A DNA stretch of 64,000 nt from Podocnemis expansa (GCA_007922195.1 ML682126.1:1324233-1388232); one strand, 5' to 3'. Shown: positions 1 to 11,100, counted from the stretch's first letter. Notes: generated by a model from the letters alone, not told the origin. Numbers and translations: made by a program.

Positions 1-258
1 AGATCCCTTGGTATACAATGGCTGAAGACCTGCTGTTTGGTGTGCTTCCCAGAATCACATACATTGAAGCACGTATATAACAGACATACTCCTAACTCCC
101 ACTACAGATACATCTACAGCTCAATAATATAATCATTCTGAGCAGATTATGGCCTTTTTATTGGTACTCAACATGGCCTATTTCATATGGATTGTTGTAA
201 TTATGAAATATTGCTATGAAATATCATAAGTGATCCCCTAAATTCACACAGTGTCACA
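1..258 (-). repeat. LTR of repeat family A, cut by the window edge
   Basis: Read on the minus strand, this begins with TGTGACAC at 258 and aligns with the 5' part of three other copies in the window (30356 downwards; 34712-35513 plus 41052-41220; 7835-8242). The copies share an AT-rich start, then a conserved block with GATTCTGGGAA. It abuts a retrovirus-like integrase remnant at 259 and upwards, so it is placed as the 3' LTR of that element. LTR identity is inferred from TG at the start, dispersed copies and this position; the other end is outside the window. Confidence 0.55.
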
Positions 259-2130
259 GTCCTGCTTAGGAGTGATAGGATATAGGCAATGGTAATAGGA
301 TCTGTGCCCATGTTCCCATATGTTTTCCAGTTATCAGAATCTATATCATGTGACAATCCTCATCTAGCAAAAATGCTAGTTACTAAGATTTTTGCAGCAG
401 CCTTACTGTTCTCTTTTCTCATAGGGAATGTTTCTACCCATTTATTGAAGCAGTTTACAATTACAAACAGAAATCAACTTCCTCATGAGGTGGTAGGTAA
501 AGGTGCTATAAAATATACTTGTAATCTTTGAAATGGTCCCTTTACGCTGTGATGCATTCACTCTTTCTTCTGGCAGGCAGGATCCTGTTTAGCACACGTT
601 AGATTAGGCCCTGTAGATATATATATCCATGTCATTTTTCATCCCTGGCCATCAACCTAATTTTTGTAATCTTTCCACGGCCTCTTCTAGTTTAATGTGC
701 CCTCCTACTAATGAACCACATATCCAATTTAACAGTAGATGTTATATTTGATGTGATATTTTCAATACCCATTCATCTCTTGGTTTCCCAAGGAGAAGAT
801 ATTTCTCTTTGTTTATGAAGTTCCTTGACATAGGGGGGACTTCCCCTATTCCATTGTTTTAACAAATTATCCTTGTTCAGTAAAATGTATAAAGCTTCTC
901 CAGCTTCCCATTTTTTTGCTTGTATATTTTGTTCTTGTTTTCCTGTTATAAGTACAAATATGGGTACGTTTTCCCACATTTGCCAAGTCAGGACTGGTTC
1001 TTTAGCAAGGAAGTCAACCTGTTGATTTCCCTTTTATAATGATCGTATTTGCTTTATATGATTTATATGTGATTAAATATGAACCATCTTAATCTTGATA
1101 TGCTTCTTAGATGGATCATCTAGTTTTTGTCAAAGATTCATGTGTTATCTCAGAGCCATATTTATCTTTAAAATTCAAAGACACCCACAATGAGAGCATC
1201 TGAGAAAGTGGGATTTTTCTCCAATGAAAGCTCATGCAATAAATAGATTTGTTGGTCTTTAAAAGTGCCCCAGGATTCCTTGTTTGTTTTACTGAACTAG
1301 ATTAACGCAGCTGCCCCTTTGGAACTTGTCTCCATGGGAGATATTTCATGATACCTTAGAAGCATAATCCCAATCTGTTGCAATATTAATTTTAGGTTTC
1401 TTCATTTCTAAAACTTCTATAAATACTACAACACCATGTGTTCCTCCTGTTTTTACTTTGTATTAAAACCATGTCTCTTTTTCCTTCTTCTCATATACAC
1501 AGATCCCTGCAAAGCCTGAACATCACTTTCCTTCATAAAATGAATTTCCATCAACAACCATAATGACTTTCATAGTACTCTGTCTGCTGGGATTGCTTTA
1601 AATACAGCATGTTTCTTCACTTCCTTTTCTGGTTCACAGGTATGTGTAGGACCACTAAGAGGGTTCAAATAATAGAGGCGCCTCCTTTAAATTTATTCCA
1701 AAGTCTTCTACCAGTTGAGAAAATTTACTTAATCATCAAAATTCTCCTTTGGAGGGTGGCCCACAGGTCCACAAAGGCAGTCAGTTCATTAATTTTTATT
1801 GCTCTGGTACAGTGGCAGCCAACACAGTCTAGCTTTGTTTTGTGCTGTGTATGGCTCCCTAGAGGATTCTATTTCATTCAGTCCCACGCGTACACATCAT
1901 GATAACTTTTTTACAGTCCCTCATAATTCATCTGTTTGCCTGTTTATTAGCTCTAATAGGGGCTGAAATGGACTCAGTCCAGATGTTGTTCTATCTCCTG
2001 CATTATCTCGCTCTCCATTTCCTTCCTCATAACTATCAGAGATGGGTGAGTCACCTCCCACCCTGGTCCTGACAGAGACTGATCTAGGTTTTGGTGTAGG
2101 TGTCAACAGAACCCAGGCTCTCAGCACAAG
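259..2130 (-). pseudogene. Internally deleted endogenous retrovirus-like remnant (Gag-like, RNase H-like, integrase pieces)
   Basis: Three parts are recognisable on the minus strand, in retroviral order. About 2127-1700 resembles a Gag-like acidic, proline-containing segment. About 1650-1390 resembles the start of an RNase H domain. About 1000-270 resembles integrase: a tryptophan-containing zinc-binding remnant near 640-600, then part of the catalytic core near 470-290. No reverse transcriptase is seen between the Gag-like and RNase H-like parts, so the element is internally deleted. All parts carry stops and frameshifts. A Penelope-type tail interrupts it at 1195-1322. It ends at the LTR at 258. 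Assignment rests on recognised protein similarity, without a database search. It is a dead genomic copy. Confidence 0.55.
1195..1322 (+). repeat. Penelope-like element 3' tail
   Basis: This matches the 3' end of the better preserved Penelope-like copies at 12612 and 36595: a segment ending near TCTGAGAAAGTGGGAT, then the cytosine-rich CTCC part, GTTGGTCTTTAAAAGTGCC, and the terminal AGCTGCCCCTTTGG. It lies inside the retrovirus-like remnant and is therefore younger than it. Confidence 0.7.
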
Positions 2131-2629
2131 GTAGTGGATGCTGTGCTGTAGCTCTTTTAATAGGTTCCCTTCCTATATGTTTCCATGCCAATGATTCAAA
2201 GTTCCTTCTTTCAGATTTGCTAACGCTAGTTTTTTCCATTTCTGTCCTCACACCTCCAGTATTGGGAAGCTGCCTGGAGTCTGCTGGTACCCTCCAAGAC
2301 TAATTCTGGGGGACGGTACTTCCCTTTCTTGCACATTTTCAGCCACTGCCTTTAAATTCTCATTGTCCTGTTTCATCAGCTTGAGCATATGATCTGTTTG
2401 AATAGCTTGCTGGCCAGTTGTTCAGGGTCACCAATGTTCTCTGTGAGTCATGCATCAGATGAATGGCTGACAGGTTTTTAATCAATGGCTCTGTGTGTGA
2501 GTGCCCCATGTGTGGGCTATCCCCATCTGCACAGTTACTTGAGGCAGGACCATGGATCCATTGAGAACCAAGAGAAGCAAGAAGTAACACAGGCATAGCA
2601 TGTGAGTCTCAGGAGGTGATAGTGCTATT
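2131..2629. other. Unassigned; possibly leader of the retrovirus-like remnant
   Basis: I see no confident gene. A 78-codon open frame on the minus strand (2596-2360) begins with a hydrophobic stretch, but matches nothing I recognise and has no neighbour that supports it. The boundary between the retroelement and duplicated block A lies somewhere near 2630. Confidence 0.3.
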
Positions 2630-4080
2630 TACTGTGCTGTTTAGTGCTCAGCTGGAGTACCGAGTCCTGCCGACGTTTGGCGTCGTGAACCCAATACTTA
2701 AAATGGACTCCAGTTTGTATTCTTGATGAAACTCATAGGTGTACACTGTGTAATTTCATTTAGCTGTGTGAACAAGATGGGTGAATGTAGGTGTGTGTTA
2801 TGGGATCAGTCTCTGTCACCCAGCCATCCTGATGAAATTCAACTATCACCTTGATGGCTAAGAAACAGAGACAAATTCCTAAAAAGCAAGAAAGATCCAC
2901 CCCAGAAAGAAAAGAGCAAAATACACTGAAGACAAGATGAAAGCTGTGTGAATGAAGTTGTGTGAGGGGATCAGAGGATGCTAGCTTCTCTTGATGAACT
3001 GCAACTGCCAGCTTACTGTCTAAAGACTTCAGACATATCTTTGAAAACCAAGAAGAAGGAACCACAATCTAAAGAGAACAAAAAAACACTGAAGATAAGG
3101 TAACAGTCATGTCTGCAACTGACAGGTGATCAATGATCACACAGGAAGCCTGAGGCAGCCTGATACTGCAAGTTCCATAGACTGACATGAGAGCCAGCAA
3201 GTATAAAATATGGGTAAAAACATGGAAATTTTGAGTCTCATTCTGTTCCTGTCATCTTGGAGCATCAGGTTCATGATCAACAGAGGCTTAACTCCCTCCT
3301 TGTGCACAACCTAGCTGGCCACTAGACTAGATCAAGCATCACATGAATAGACTGTTAATTGTATTTAACTAGCGAGTTTCTTGGGTACAATGGGGTGTGT
3401 GTGTGTGTGAGACAGAGAGAGAGAGAGAGAGAGTGTTTTTTGACATTCAAAGATTCAAAATAACATGCTTATTGCCTTGTCCTCTGAAAAGTTGCTGGTT
3501 TTGTGTTTTATTTTCCTAAGTATAATAACACTAGAGAATGAAGGTACAGAATAAATCTCATGAAGAACACCCAATGGCATACCTGTGAATTCTGAGACAG
3601 AAATGTATTTTCTCAGAATCCCTGTCAAGCAGCCATGTACCACACCTGTGTCACACCAGAATCGGCAAAAACATCCCACACTGAGAGCTGACACTTGGGA
3701 AGTGCCATGGACAGGATGGAAATGAATTTATTATTTAGATCTTATCCCAGTGGGGATCCTAGGCTGCAGAAAGGGGACACTAGCCAATGTCTCTCTTTCC
3801 ATGCTTGCTCTTTTGTATTCATTAATCATATATAGGAGTAAACTGCAATTTAGGGTCCTTGCCAAAGGGAGAGGAGAACTGCCTGACTCCCTAGCAACAT
3901 TACAGTCAATTAGTAAGAAAACAATGGATAGTGGCTAGATCTCTGTAAGGTCTCAAACCTTATCAATTCTGGGATGGAGGGATATTTAGCAGACAAACAG
4001 AACTGTAGAATGACTGAGGGGACACATGAACACAGAGAGTTGTCACTAAGACAGGAATTGAGAGGCCTCAAAGTCCCATC
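2630..4080 (-). promoter_or_regulatory. Module A: putative odorant receptor promoter and non-coding first exon, with downstream intron block
   Basis: Read on the minus strand, 4080-3570 aligns with modules B, C and D. Shared parts are the GACTGAGGGGA area (near 4013-4023), a CCCCACTGGGAT block, an AT-rich TATA-like stretch (3737-3727), a conserved CATTTCCATCCTGTCC, a GGTGTGACACAGGTG-like block, and a donor-like CACAG|GTATGC with GT at 3582-3581. The similarity to module C continues past the donor to about 2630, including CATATTTTATACTTGCTG near 3220-3200 and AAATTACACAG near 2752-2743. A (GT)n(GA)n tract (3394-3433) lies in the putative intron. No receptor frame follows on this strand inside the window, so any target gene would lie left of base 1. 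Function is inferred from the position of B and D relative to intact receptor genes. Confidence 0.45.
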
Positions 4081-4474
4081 CATGTTATGGCAGACCACAC
4101 ACGTATTGGCAGAGGGTCAAGGCTGGGAGGGGAGATCTGATGCTATGCTCAGCAACAGTGCCAGAAGGCCCATGTGATCTGGAAGTGGCAGAGTAAAAGG
4201 AGGGATTAACCACCATGCCGCTGCCAGGCCAATCTAAAGGGCCTGATAAAGGCTGCCTCAAGCCACATGAGGCATGCAGCCCATAGTTTGCCCTATTCTG
4301 TGCTAAGGGGTAAAAGACAGGTAGTTCCTTCTAGTGCTAGTTTGGCAATATGAATGTCATGTGACATTGAAAACAAACAATTTAAAGTCAACCTTGTTAA
4401 GTCAATTTAAAGAGTCCACATTGAAAACTGCTGTCAACTGCCCACATCCACACTGGCAGGTGCTAGGTCAATTT
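4081..4474. other. Unassigned intergenic DNA
   Basis: No gene or named repeat recognised. The stretch is moderately AT-rich with no long open frame. Confidence 0.4.
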
Positions 4475-4605
4475 AAGAAGGGAGATTGAAAGAGTTGGGT
4501 TTGTTTTGTCTACAAAAGTGGAGACTGAGAGGGACATGGTAAGAGTTTTCAAGTATTCAAGAGGTTGTCATGAGCTGGAGGGAGAACAACTGTTCACCTT
4601 AATTG
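4475..4605 (+). repeat. Old CR1 LINE, left part (split copy)
   Basis: The segment aligns with the older CR1 copy at about 52330-52480: the GAGACTGAGAGGGACATGGTAA block, TTTTCAAGTAT, then TTGATGATA. It encodes the CR1 C-terminal region in decayed form. It continues at 7562 after an interruption of about 2.95 kb that includes a young CR1. Confidence 0.7.
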
Positions 4606-5004
4606 TTGATGATAGGACAAAAATATGTAAAAGAGCTCTATGACTGCTCAGAGCTCCATTATGGAAGGGGAAGCATGCCCGTAGAAAGTCTGTGGGTGAT
4701 GCGAGAAGAAACCGGACAGAGTCGAGGATTACGGCTGAGAAGCGTCCTGGGCACGCCCCAGGAATCTTTATTTATACATGTTAGCTTATCTTTACATACG
4801 TAAGACAATGATGAGTATACTTGTTTACTATACTGTGATTGGTAATAAAAGCTCGCTTAATGTATCTTCTAGAACTGAGAAGCGGGGAGGGAGGGAGCCT
4901 GCTAGTAATTTCCCTTAGTAATCAGAATTAGTAGGTCAGGGCCATGCAGCTAACACAGACGTGGTTTGCCAGCGCCCATGTTCCCAGCATCACCCCAACA
5001 GGGT
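4606..5004. other. Unassigned, LTR-like segment
   Basis: This is part of the insertion that splits the old CR1. It holds AATCTTTATTTATAC, an AATAAAAGCTC and GC-rich flanks, a composition like the terminal region of an LTR, but I found no second copy to prove it. Confidence 0.3.
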
Positions 5005-7477
5005 TACATTGAGAGGGGAATACAACAAGGGGGATGTTGTGGTGGGGGTCTGCTATAGACCACCAGACCAGAAGCAGGAGATGGATGAGGTGTTCTATGG
5101 ACAACTAGCGGAAGCTTGTAGATCACAGGCCCTGGTGATCATGGGGGACTTCAATTACCCTGACATCTGCTGGGAGGCCAATACAGCAGTGCATGGGCAA
5201 TCCAGGAAGTTTTTAGAGTGTGATGGGGACAACTTTCTAGTACAAATGCTGGAGGCGCCAACTAGGGGCCTTGCACCTCTCAACCTGCTGCTCACAAACA
5301 GGGAAGAATTGATCAGGGACATAGAGGTAAATGGCAAGCTAGGCAGTAGTGACCATGACATGGTTGAGTTCAGGATGCTCATTAAAGGAAGGAAGGAAAG
5401 AAGCAAAACGAAAACCCTGGACTTCAAAAAAGCAGATTTTGGCTCCCTCAGGGAACTGATGGGCAGGATCCCTTGGGAAGCTAATCTGAAGGGGAAAGTA
5501 GTCCAAGAAAGCTGGTTATATTTTAAAGAAACCCTGCTAAGGGCACATGAAGTTGCCATTCCAGTTAGGAGAAAGAACAAACATGTGAGGCAGCCAGAAT
5601 GGCTTAGCAGAGAACTCTGCTCTGAGCTTAAACATAAAAAGGAAGCTTACAGGAAGTGGAAGCTTGGTCAGATGACCAAGCGGAAATATAAAGATATTGC
5701 TAGGGACTGCAGGGATAAAATCAGAAAGGACAAAGGACAAATGGAGTTGCGGCTAGCGAGGGATGTAAAGGATAACAAGAAGGGGTTCTACAAGTATATT
5801 AATAACAAGAAGAGGATCAGGGATGGTGTAGGTCCCTTGCTGAATGGGGCAGGCATCCTTGTGACAGAGGATGAAGAAAAAGCTGAAGTGCTCAATGCTT
5901 TTTTTGCTTCAGTTTTCACAGGCAGGGTCAGCTCCCAGCCCACTACCATGGGTATGGCAGATGGGAGAGAAGAAGAGAGGCCTTTGGTGACAGAAGGTCA
6001 GGTTAGGGACTGCTTAAAGAAGCTGGATGTGCACAAGAACATGGGGCCGGACGAACTGCATCCAAGGGTGCTGAGGGAATTGGCCGATGAGATAGCAGCA
6101 CCGCTGGCCATTATTTTTCAAAACTCATGGAGAACAGGGGAGGTGCCAGAGGATTGGAAAAAAGCAAATGTAGTGCCTATTTTCAAGAAAGGGAAAAAGG
6201 AGGATCTGGGGAATTACAGACCTGTCAGCCTCACCTCAATCCCTGGCAAAATTATGGAGCAGATTCTTAAACAATCCATCCTCAAACACTTAGAAGAAAA
6301 TAAAGTGATCAGGAACAGTCAGCATGGATTTACCAAGGGTAAATCATGTCTGACCAATCTCATTTCCTTCTATGAGCAGATGACTGGTTTTCTGGAGGCA
6401 GGAAGAACCGTTGATGTGCTATACCTTGATTTTAGCAAGGCTTTTGATACAGTTTCCCACAGCATTCTCATTGGCAAATTAAGGAAGTATGGGTTGGATA
6501 GGTGGACTATAAGGTGGATAGAAAACTGGCTAGATCAACGATTTCAGCGTGTAGGAATCAATGGATCCATGTCTAGCTGGCAGCCAGTCACGAGTGGTGT
6601 GCCCTTGGGGCCGGTTCTGTTCAACATTTTCATCAATGATCTGGATGATGGAATAAACTGCATTCTCAGTAAGTTTGTGGATGACACCAAGCTGGGGGGA
6701 CCAGTAGACACGTTGGAGGGCAAGGACAGGATTCAGGGAGACCTAGATAAATTGGAACAATGGGCCAATAAAAATCTTATGAAGTTCAATAAGGAGAAGT
6801 GTAAAATCCTGCATGTGGGACGGAAAAACCCCATGCACTGCTACAGGCTGGGAAACATTCAGTTAAGTAGCAGCAATGTAGAAAAGGACCTGGGAGTCAT
6901 GGTGGATGGGAAGCTGGATATGAGTCAGCAGTGTGCTCTTGCTGCCAAAAAGGCCAATGGCATACTGGGCTGCATCAAAAGAAGTATTACCAGCAGATCA
7001 AGGGATGTGATCCTTCCCCTCTATTCTGCACTGGTGAGGCCACATCTAGAATACTGTGTTCAGTTTTGGGCTCCCCACTACAAAAAGGACAGGGACATGC
7101 TAGAGAGAGTTCAGAGGAGGGCAACCAAAATGATTAAAGGGCTGGAGCACAAGCTCTATGAGGAAAGACTGAAAGCATTAGGCTTATTTAGTCTGCAGAA
7201 GAGAAGACTGAGGGGGGATTTGATAGCAACCTTCAACTACTTGAAGGGATGCTCCAAGGAAGATGGAGCTCGACTGTTCTCGGTAATAACAGAGGACAGA
7301 ACGAGGAGCAATGGTCTCAAGTTGCAGTTAGGGAGGTCAAGGCTGGATATTAGAAAAAACTTTTTTACTAGGAGAGTGGTGAAGCTTTGGAATGAGCTGC
7401 CAAGGGAGGTGGTGGAGTCTCCATCTTTGGAGGTGTTTAAGGCTCGGCTGGACAAAACCATGACTGGGATGGTTTAG
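4961..7477 (+). CDS. CR1 ORF2 protein: partial endonuclease, reverse transcriptase, C-terminal domain (838 codons, defective)
   Basis: In intact CR1 elements this protein nicks target DNA and copies the element RNA. The first roughly 17 codons read through flanking DNA, and the N-terminal part of the endonuclease is missing. Seen in order: endonuclease GDFNYP (residues 62-67) and SSDHD (129-133), a basic linker (140-300), reverse transcriptase with NVVPIFKKG (403-411), motif A LDFSKAFD (489-496), motif B GVPLG (546-550) and motif C FVDD (572-575), then the C-terminal region with RPHLEYC and FWAPHYKKD. The copy at 63480 reads GVPQGSVLG at motif B. Here four codons (Gln-Gly-Ser-Val) are missing at the junction 6604/6605, an in-frame 12-nt loss of a core RT motif. 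The frame otherwise stays open to a TAG stop. The product would be enzymatically dead. The ATG is only the first in the open frame and not a true CR1 start. Confidence 0.85.
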   Translation: MVCQRPCSQHHPNRVTLRGEYNKGDVVVGVCYRPPDQKQEMDEVFYGQLAEACRSQALVIMGDFNYPDICWEANTAVHGQSRKFLECDGDNFLVQMLEAPTRGLAPLNLLLTNREELIRDIEVNGKLGSSDHDMVEFRMLIKGRKERSKTKTLDFKKADFGSLRELMGRIPWEANLKGKVVQESWLYFKETLLRAHEVAIPVRRKNKHVRQPEWLSRELCSELKHKKEAYRKWKLGQMTKRKYKDIARDCRDKIRKDKGQMELRLARDVKDNKKGFYKYINNKKRIRDGVGPLLNGAGILVTEDEEKAEVLNAFFASVFTGRVSSQPTTMGMADGREEERPLVTEGQVRDCLKKLDVHKNMGPDELHPRVLRELADEIAAPLAIIFQNSWRTGEVPEDWKKANVVPIFKKGKKEDLGNYRPVSLTSIPGKIMEQILKQSILKHLEENKVIRNSQHGFTKGKSCLTNLISFYEQMTGFLEAGRTVDVLYLDFSKAFDTVSHSILIGKLRKYGLDRWTIRWIENWLDQRFQRVGINGSMSSWQPVTSGVPLGPVLFNIFINDLDDGINCILSKFVDDTKLGGPVDTLEGKDRIQGDLDKLEQWANKNLMKFNKEKCKILHVGRKNPMHCYRLGNIQLSSSNVEKDLGVMVDGKLDMSQQCALAAKKANGILGCIKRSITSRSRDVILPLYSALVRPHLEYCVQFWAPHYKKDRDMLERVQRRATKMIKGLEHKLYEERLKALGLFSLQKRRLRGDLIATFNYLKGCSKEDGARLFSVITEDRTRSNGLKLQLGRSRLDIRKNFFTRRVVKLWNELPREVVESPSLEVFKARLDKTMTGMV

Positions 7478-7561
7478 TGGGAGTGGTCCTGCCTCTGGCA
7501 GGGGGTTGGACTAGATGACCTATGAGGTCCCTTCCAACCCTAGGATTCTATGATTCTATGA
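5005..7561 (+). mobile_element. Young CR1 LINE, 5'-truncated
   Basis: CR1 homology begins inside the endonuclease domain and runs to the usual 3' end: a GGGGTTGGACTAGATGACC block and an ATTCTATG repeat at about 7541-7560. It has one long open frame and a close relative at 62431-64000, so it is one of the youngest CR1 copies here. It sits inside an older CR1 (4475-4605 and 7562-7832). Confidence 0.9.
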
Positions 7562-7832
7562 AAAAGCAAAGGACTTAAATTACTTCAATGGAGGTTTAAG
7601 TTGGACAATAAGAGAAACCTCCTAACTGTCAGGGTTTCTAACAACTGGAATAAGTTGTCTAATGGGGTTGTGAAATCATCATTGGAAGTGTTGAGGAGCA
7701 GGTTAGACAAGCACCTAGTCAGGGTAGTTTAAGAGTGTACTTTGTTCTTTCATGAGTGCAGGGGACTGGATTTGATGACCTCTCATGGTCCCTTCCGGTT
7801 TCTCTGATTCTCTAATTCTAAGAATTTGGAGT
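7562..7832 (+). repeat. Old CR1 LINE, right part
   Basis: This continues 4475-4605. It aligns with the older CR1 at 52480-52725: GGACTTAAATTAC, a CTGTCAGGGT block, a TGGAATAAGTT block, then CAGGGGACTGGATTTGATGACCTC and a CTGATTCTCTAATTCT tail. Confidence 0.75.
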
Positions 7833-7834
7833 TT

Positions 7835-8760
7835 GCAGGCCTGAGTAGTTCCTCTGGAAGACACCCAGTGCCTGGATAAACCTCAGTCCTTTGTCCAGTC
7901 ACTGAGGAATAGTTCCAGAGATGCTTGCTGGTTGAGGAATGGGGACTGAAGATAAATGGAGTTGGGGCTGCTCCCTTCCATCACCTCTAGCCATTCCTAT
8001 GCTGTGTGGAGTTTTTGCAAATCAAAATGGAGTTGATCACATGGTCAGTCCAGGCCACTCAGTGAGCAGGTTTCTCCCTAGGTCCAATGTACCTATGCTT
8101 CCCTTAATGGGCCATTAAGTAGAGAATGACTGTAGACATCCAGTCTCGGGAAGTCCCCAGAATCAAATAAGTTGAGATGCAAATATAACAAACATATTCT
8201 TAACTACTTCTGCACATATGACAAATGCACATAAATAATATAAGCTATGTCCACACATACACCATTATTTCAAAATAATCCATTCCAAAATGAGTTACTT
8301 CGAAATAAAATCCTTATTTTGAAATAAGTTAATTTGAATTAACAGTTTGTTAATTCGAATTAAGGGAAAGCCTGCTTTCAAAACAGCTGTTATTTCGAAA
8401 TAGTTATTTCGAAATAAGGCCATTCGGACATGTTGTTTAGAAACAGTTGTTTCGAAAGAACACCCGTTGTTTCAAAACAACATGTCCGAATGCCGTTGTT
8501 TCGAAAAAGCCGTTTTCAAAACAACGGTTATTTCGATATCAAAGCAGGTTTAACAGTTTCAAAACAATGGCCGTTGTTTCAAAACAACAGGTCCTGTTGT
8601 TTCGAAACAGTGTGGACATGAGAATTTTTATTTCAAAACAACCTCTGTTGTTTCAAAATAAGAACCCTGTGTGGACATACCCATAGATCATAGGGTTTGA
8701 TATAATCACATGGCTGGATATAATCATAAGATTGGATATAATCATTCTTTCATGTGTATC
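7835..8760 (-). repeat. Family A LTR, partial, interrupted by a foldback element
   Basis: The minus strand aligns with LTR copies at 29380-30356 and 34712-35513. Shared blocks are GGTTTATCCAGGCACTGGGTG, CATCTCTGGAACTATTCC, TTTTGCAAAAACTCCAC-like sequence and CCATTAAGGGAAG. The alignment stops at 8242, where a foldback element starts, and resumes weakly after 8683. Confidence 0.6.
8243..8683. mobile_element. Foldback MITE (TTTCGAAAC family), 441 bp
   Basis: The ends are imperfect inverted repeats (GCTATGTCCACAC at left, GTGTGGACATACCC at right) flanked by TA on both sides. The interior is dense in short palindromes such as TTTCGAAA and GAAATAA, with many direct and inverted copies, so it can fold on itself. 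Overlapping open frames inside are a by-product of the repeats. Related elements are at 22986, 46535 and 51183. Confidence 0.7.
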
Positions 8761-9179
8761 TTGCTAATATACACCATATATACTCATGTATGAGCCAATC
8801 CAGGTATAAGCCAACTTTCAGTTATAAACCCCAGAAACCCGAAAAAGCATGACCTGCATATAAGCTGAGGTTCAAGGTCTGCTCCATCTTATCCTTCAAC
8901 AATAAGAATAAGAAGGTTGGTGAAAGGCTTTCAACAAGTATATGTAGGCTGCAGGACTCTCAAACCCCAAGGGCAATTCTCAAAATAGGGCATTATCTGA
9001 GGGGGAGAGCAGTGACTCTGCCCCTCTCAGCACAGCTTGACCCTAATGCTTCTTCTCCCCATCACTCCCTTCACTAGCCCTTCTCTACACCCCCTTCCTG
9101 CTGTGCCCCATTCCCTTCCCACCGTTGGTCCTTCTCCACTCTTTCTCCTTACCTTGCCCCACATGCACTATCATAGGTT
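8761..9179. other. Unassigned intergenic DNA
   Basis: No gene recognised. 9040-9170 is pyrimidine-rich (CCCTTCTC-type) without coding signs. Confidence 0.4.
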
Positions 9180-9905
9180 GCACCTCTCTGCACCCTGAGT
9201 TATGATCTATATGATTTTGCTGTTTACTGATACACTGTGATTGTGTGAGTTGTTGCCGGTTATACCATGCAATGTTTCTTTATGGATGCTCATAACCTAG
9301 TCTACATGAGTAATATGATAGCATGTTTGGTATAGCTTTGTGCTTGTGCTCAGCTGTGCAGCATGTTTAGTGTGGCTTGAGGGGTAGGGAGACACACAGA
9401 GCTCTTCCAGCTGCAATGAGCAAGCAATTATTTGAAAGATGACAAAGACATGCTAATTGAAGTGACTCAAACTTACAAAAGGATTGTCTCCAACCATAGC
9501 AGGGGCAACAGCTGGCTTGGAGATGAAAGAAACACACTGGAGGAAGTTTCTGGCTTTTGGCCTGGGACTCTCCACCTGCAAACAACTTCAAGCAAGGTCT
9601 GGGTCCTGGCCTGAGGCACAGACTGACCATGCAAACCTCTAACTGCCAAACACCTTGAGCATAAACTCATTTGGACTATGGTGTTAGTTTAAGCAGAACT
9701 ATTAGGTTAGCATGCATATGGCCCTGCAAATAATATAGTAACTAGCACCTCTGCTTGCTGTGCAGAAAGGCCTGGGTTCAAGCCCCAGGGTGTTGGACTT
9801 GATGCTCTCCTAAGGTCCCTTCCAACTCTATTATTCTATTCTAACATTTTGCCTGTTATTTCTTGTAGTCTCTCCTGACTTGTTTATATTGTGATTCTAC
9901 CTCCC
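9180..9905 (+). repeat. Dispersed repeat C, copy 1
   Basis: It aligns in the same orientation with 31190-31790. Shared blocks include CACCATGCAATGTTTCTTTATGG-like sequence, CTTGAGCAT, a GGGACTC block, TCAAGCAAG and TTTATATTGTGATTCT at the end. Type unknown; length and internal order would fit an LTR or leader region. It is interrupted near 9700-9845 by a tRNA-derived SINE. Confidence 0.55.
9745..9845 (+). repeat. tRNA-derived SINE with a CR1-like 3' tail
   Basis: A box B-like GGGTTCAAGCC lies at 9774-9784, followed by a CR1-type tail (TTGGACTTGATG, CCTTCCAACTCTATTATTC). A tRNA head joined to a CR1 tail is the structure of known turtle SINEs. Box A is degenerate. It interrupts repeat C. Confidence 0.55.
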
Positions 9906-10284
9906 AGCAGAGGAAGGGAAGTCTTGTGGAGTTATACTGAGGGTTTCTGCTGCCAAAGTGGAGGAAGCTGCTTCTTCCAACACAACCATTTGGACTTGGT
10001 GAATAAAGACCATAAGATTTTGATAAGGATTTATTAAATAAAAGCACATTATGTTATAGATCTGTATACTTATTATTTTGTTTTCCTTCATCACAAGATT
10101 TATGAAGTTAATATTTAATACAGTTCACTGTTTCAGTTTTCATTAACTCTGAACAGACTTCACCGTGAGTCCCATTAGGACAGAGTCCTGGGTCTCCAGC
10201 AGCTTCTCTGAGGGAGTTGGGGTTTATTTCTGCTGGGCACTGGAGAAAGGCACTAGAGATGAACTCTAGCCTACCTCAAGCTTA
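9906..10284. other. Unassigned DNA upstream of module B
   Basis: AT-rich, with no gene or named repeat recognised. It lies directly upstream of the region where similarity to the other promoter modules begins. Confidence 0.4.
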
Positions 10285-10640
10285 CGTCAGCAGAGAGCCT
10301 AAGAGATGTCCTCTCTCTTTGGGAATGGCTTTTAATTATTGTTTTCTTCTGCTGATGGCTAAAGAGCACAGAAGCTCAAACAGGGATAGAGGCCTACTGG
10401 CTTATGCCTCCTGTCTCCAGCCTAGGAACCCCACTGGGATTGCCCAGAACTATGTATAAATATTTCCATCCTGTCCAGGGCACTTCCCTATGTTAGCTCT
10501 TGCTGTGGGATATTGTTACAGATGCTGGTGTAACAAAGGTGTGGAACACGGCTAACTGAAAAAGGATTTCCAGAGAAGACACATCCGTCTTAGAAGCCAC
10601 AGGTACCCCATTGCTTGCTGCTCCAGAAAGCCAGTGCAAG
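10285..10640 (+). promoter_or_regulatory. Module B: putative promoter and non-coding first exon of the plus-strand odorant receptor
   Basis: The segment aligns with modules A, C and D. From left to right: CAGCAGAGAGCCTAAG, AGCACAGAAG, CCTAGGAACCCCACTGGGAT, a TATA-like TATGTATAAATA at 10451-10462, then TTTCCATCCTGTCCAGGGCA, a GCTGGTGTAACAAAGGTGTGG block, and a donor-like CACAG|GTACCCC with GT at 10603-10604. A start about 30 nt after the TATA-like box would give a first exon of about 120 nt. The next acceptor on this strand that precedes a receptor is at 16877-16878, implying an intron of about 6.3 kb. The placement is inferred and needs transcripts. Confidence 0.5.
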
Positions 10641-11027
10641 GTGAGCAGGATGGGTTAGAGAACAGGTCTCTGAACCTTTCCTCTCCGCATAGCCATTAAA
10701 GATCCCTGGGCTATTTCTACAGGTGATGAATTTACTCCGTCAGGGGCCACAACACCCTCTTTCCTAATTGTATAGCTTGCTGTGCCCTTCCTGCCTCCCA
10801 GCTGGGAGCAAGAACTATGTGACAGCTCTGTGATCTCTTATCAATTCTAGGTTTTCAGAGCTTCTGCTGAATTGAATGTTCCCTTTTTTGTTTCCTATCA
10901 GAAACACTAAATGTGAATGACTGATCTACTTTCTTTATTGACAGATTTATTAAAGGAATCCCCTTCTATTGAGCCCATTAACTTGCATTTAACTGAGCCC
11001 TGTACTACACTGGATTTTACACTATAG
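10641..11027. other. Unassigned, within the putative intron of receptor 1
   Basis: No gene or named repeat recognised. Confidence 0.35.
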
Positions 11028-11100
11028 AGTCATTAGAGCCATAAGGTTAGAAGGGACCGCAAGGGTCATCTAGACCAATCCCCCACTGAGATGTGGGATT
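11028..11100 (-). repeat. CR1 3' end fragment
   Basis: The plus strand reads AGAGTCATTAGAGCC then GTTAGAAGGGACC, GGTCATCTAGACCAATCCCC. This is the reverse complement of the CR1 3' tail. Confidence 0.7.

Noticed and set aside
2640..2720. Possible retroviral primer binding site near TTGGGTTCACGACGCC on the minus strand
   Set aside because: The region aligns with duplicated block C next to module A, and no LTR precedes it, so the resemblance is not supported.
2700..3230. Initially read as an LTR because a similar sequence occurs inverted at 59170-59560
   Set aside because: Both copies sit at the same distance and orientation relative to modules A and C, so they are better explained as parts of one duplicated receptor block.
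8430..8686. Overlapping small frames with TTTCGAAA-derived Phe/Lys/Asn-rich sequence
   Set aside because: Products of the repeated palindromic words of a foldback MITE.
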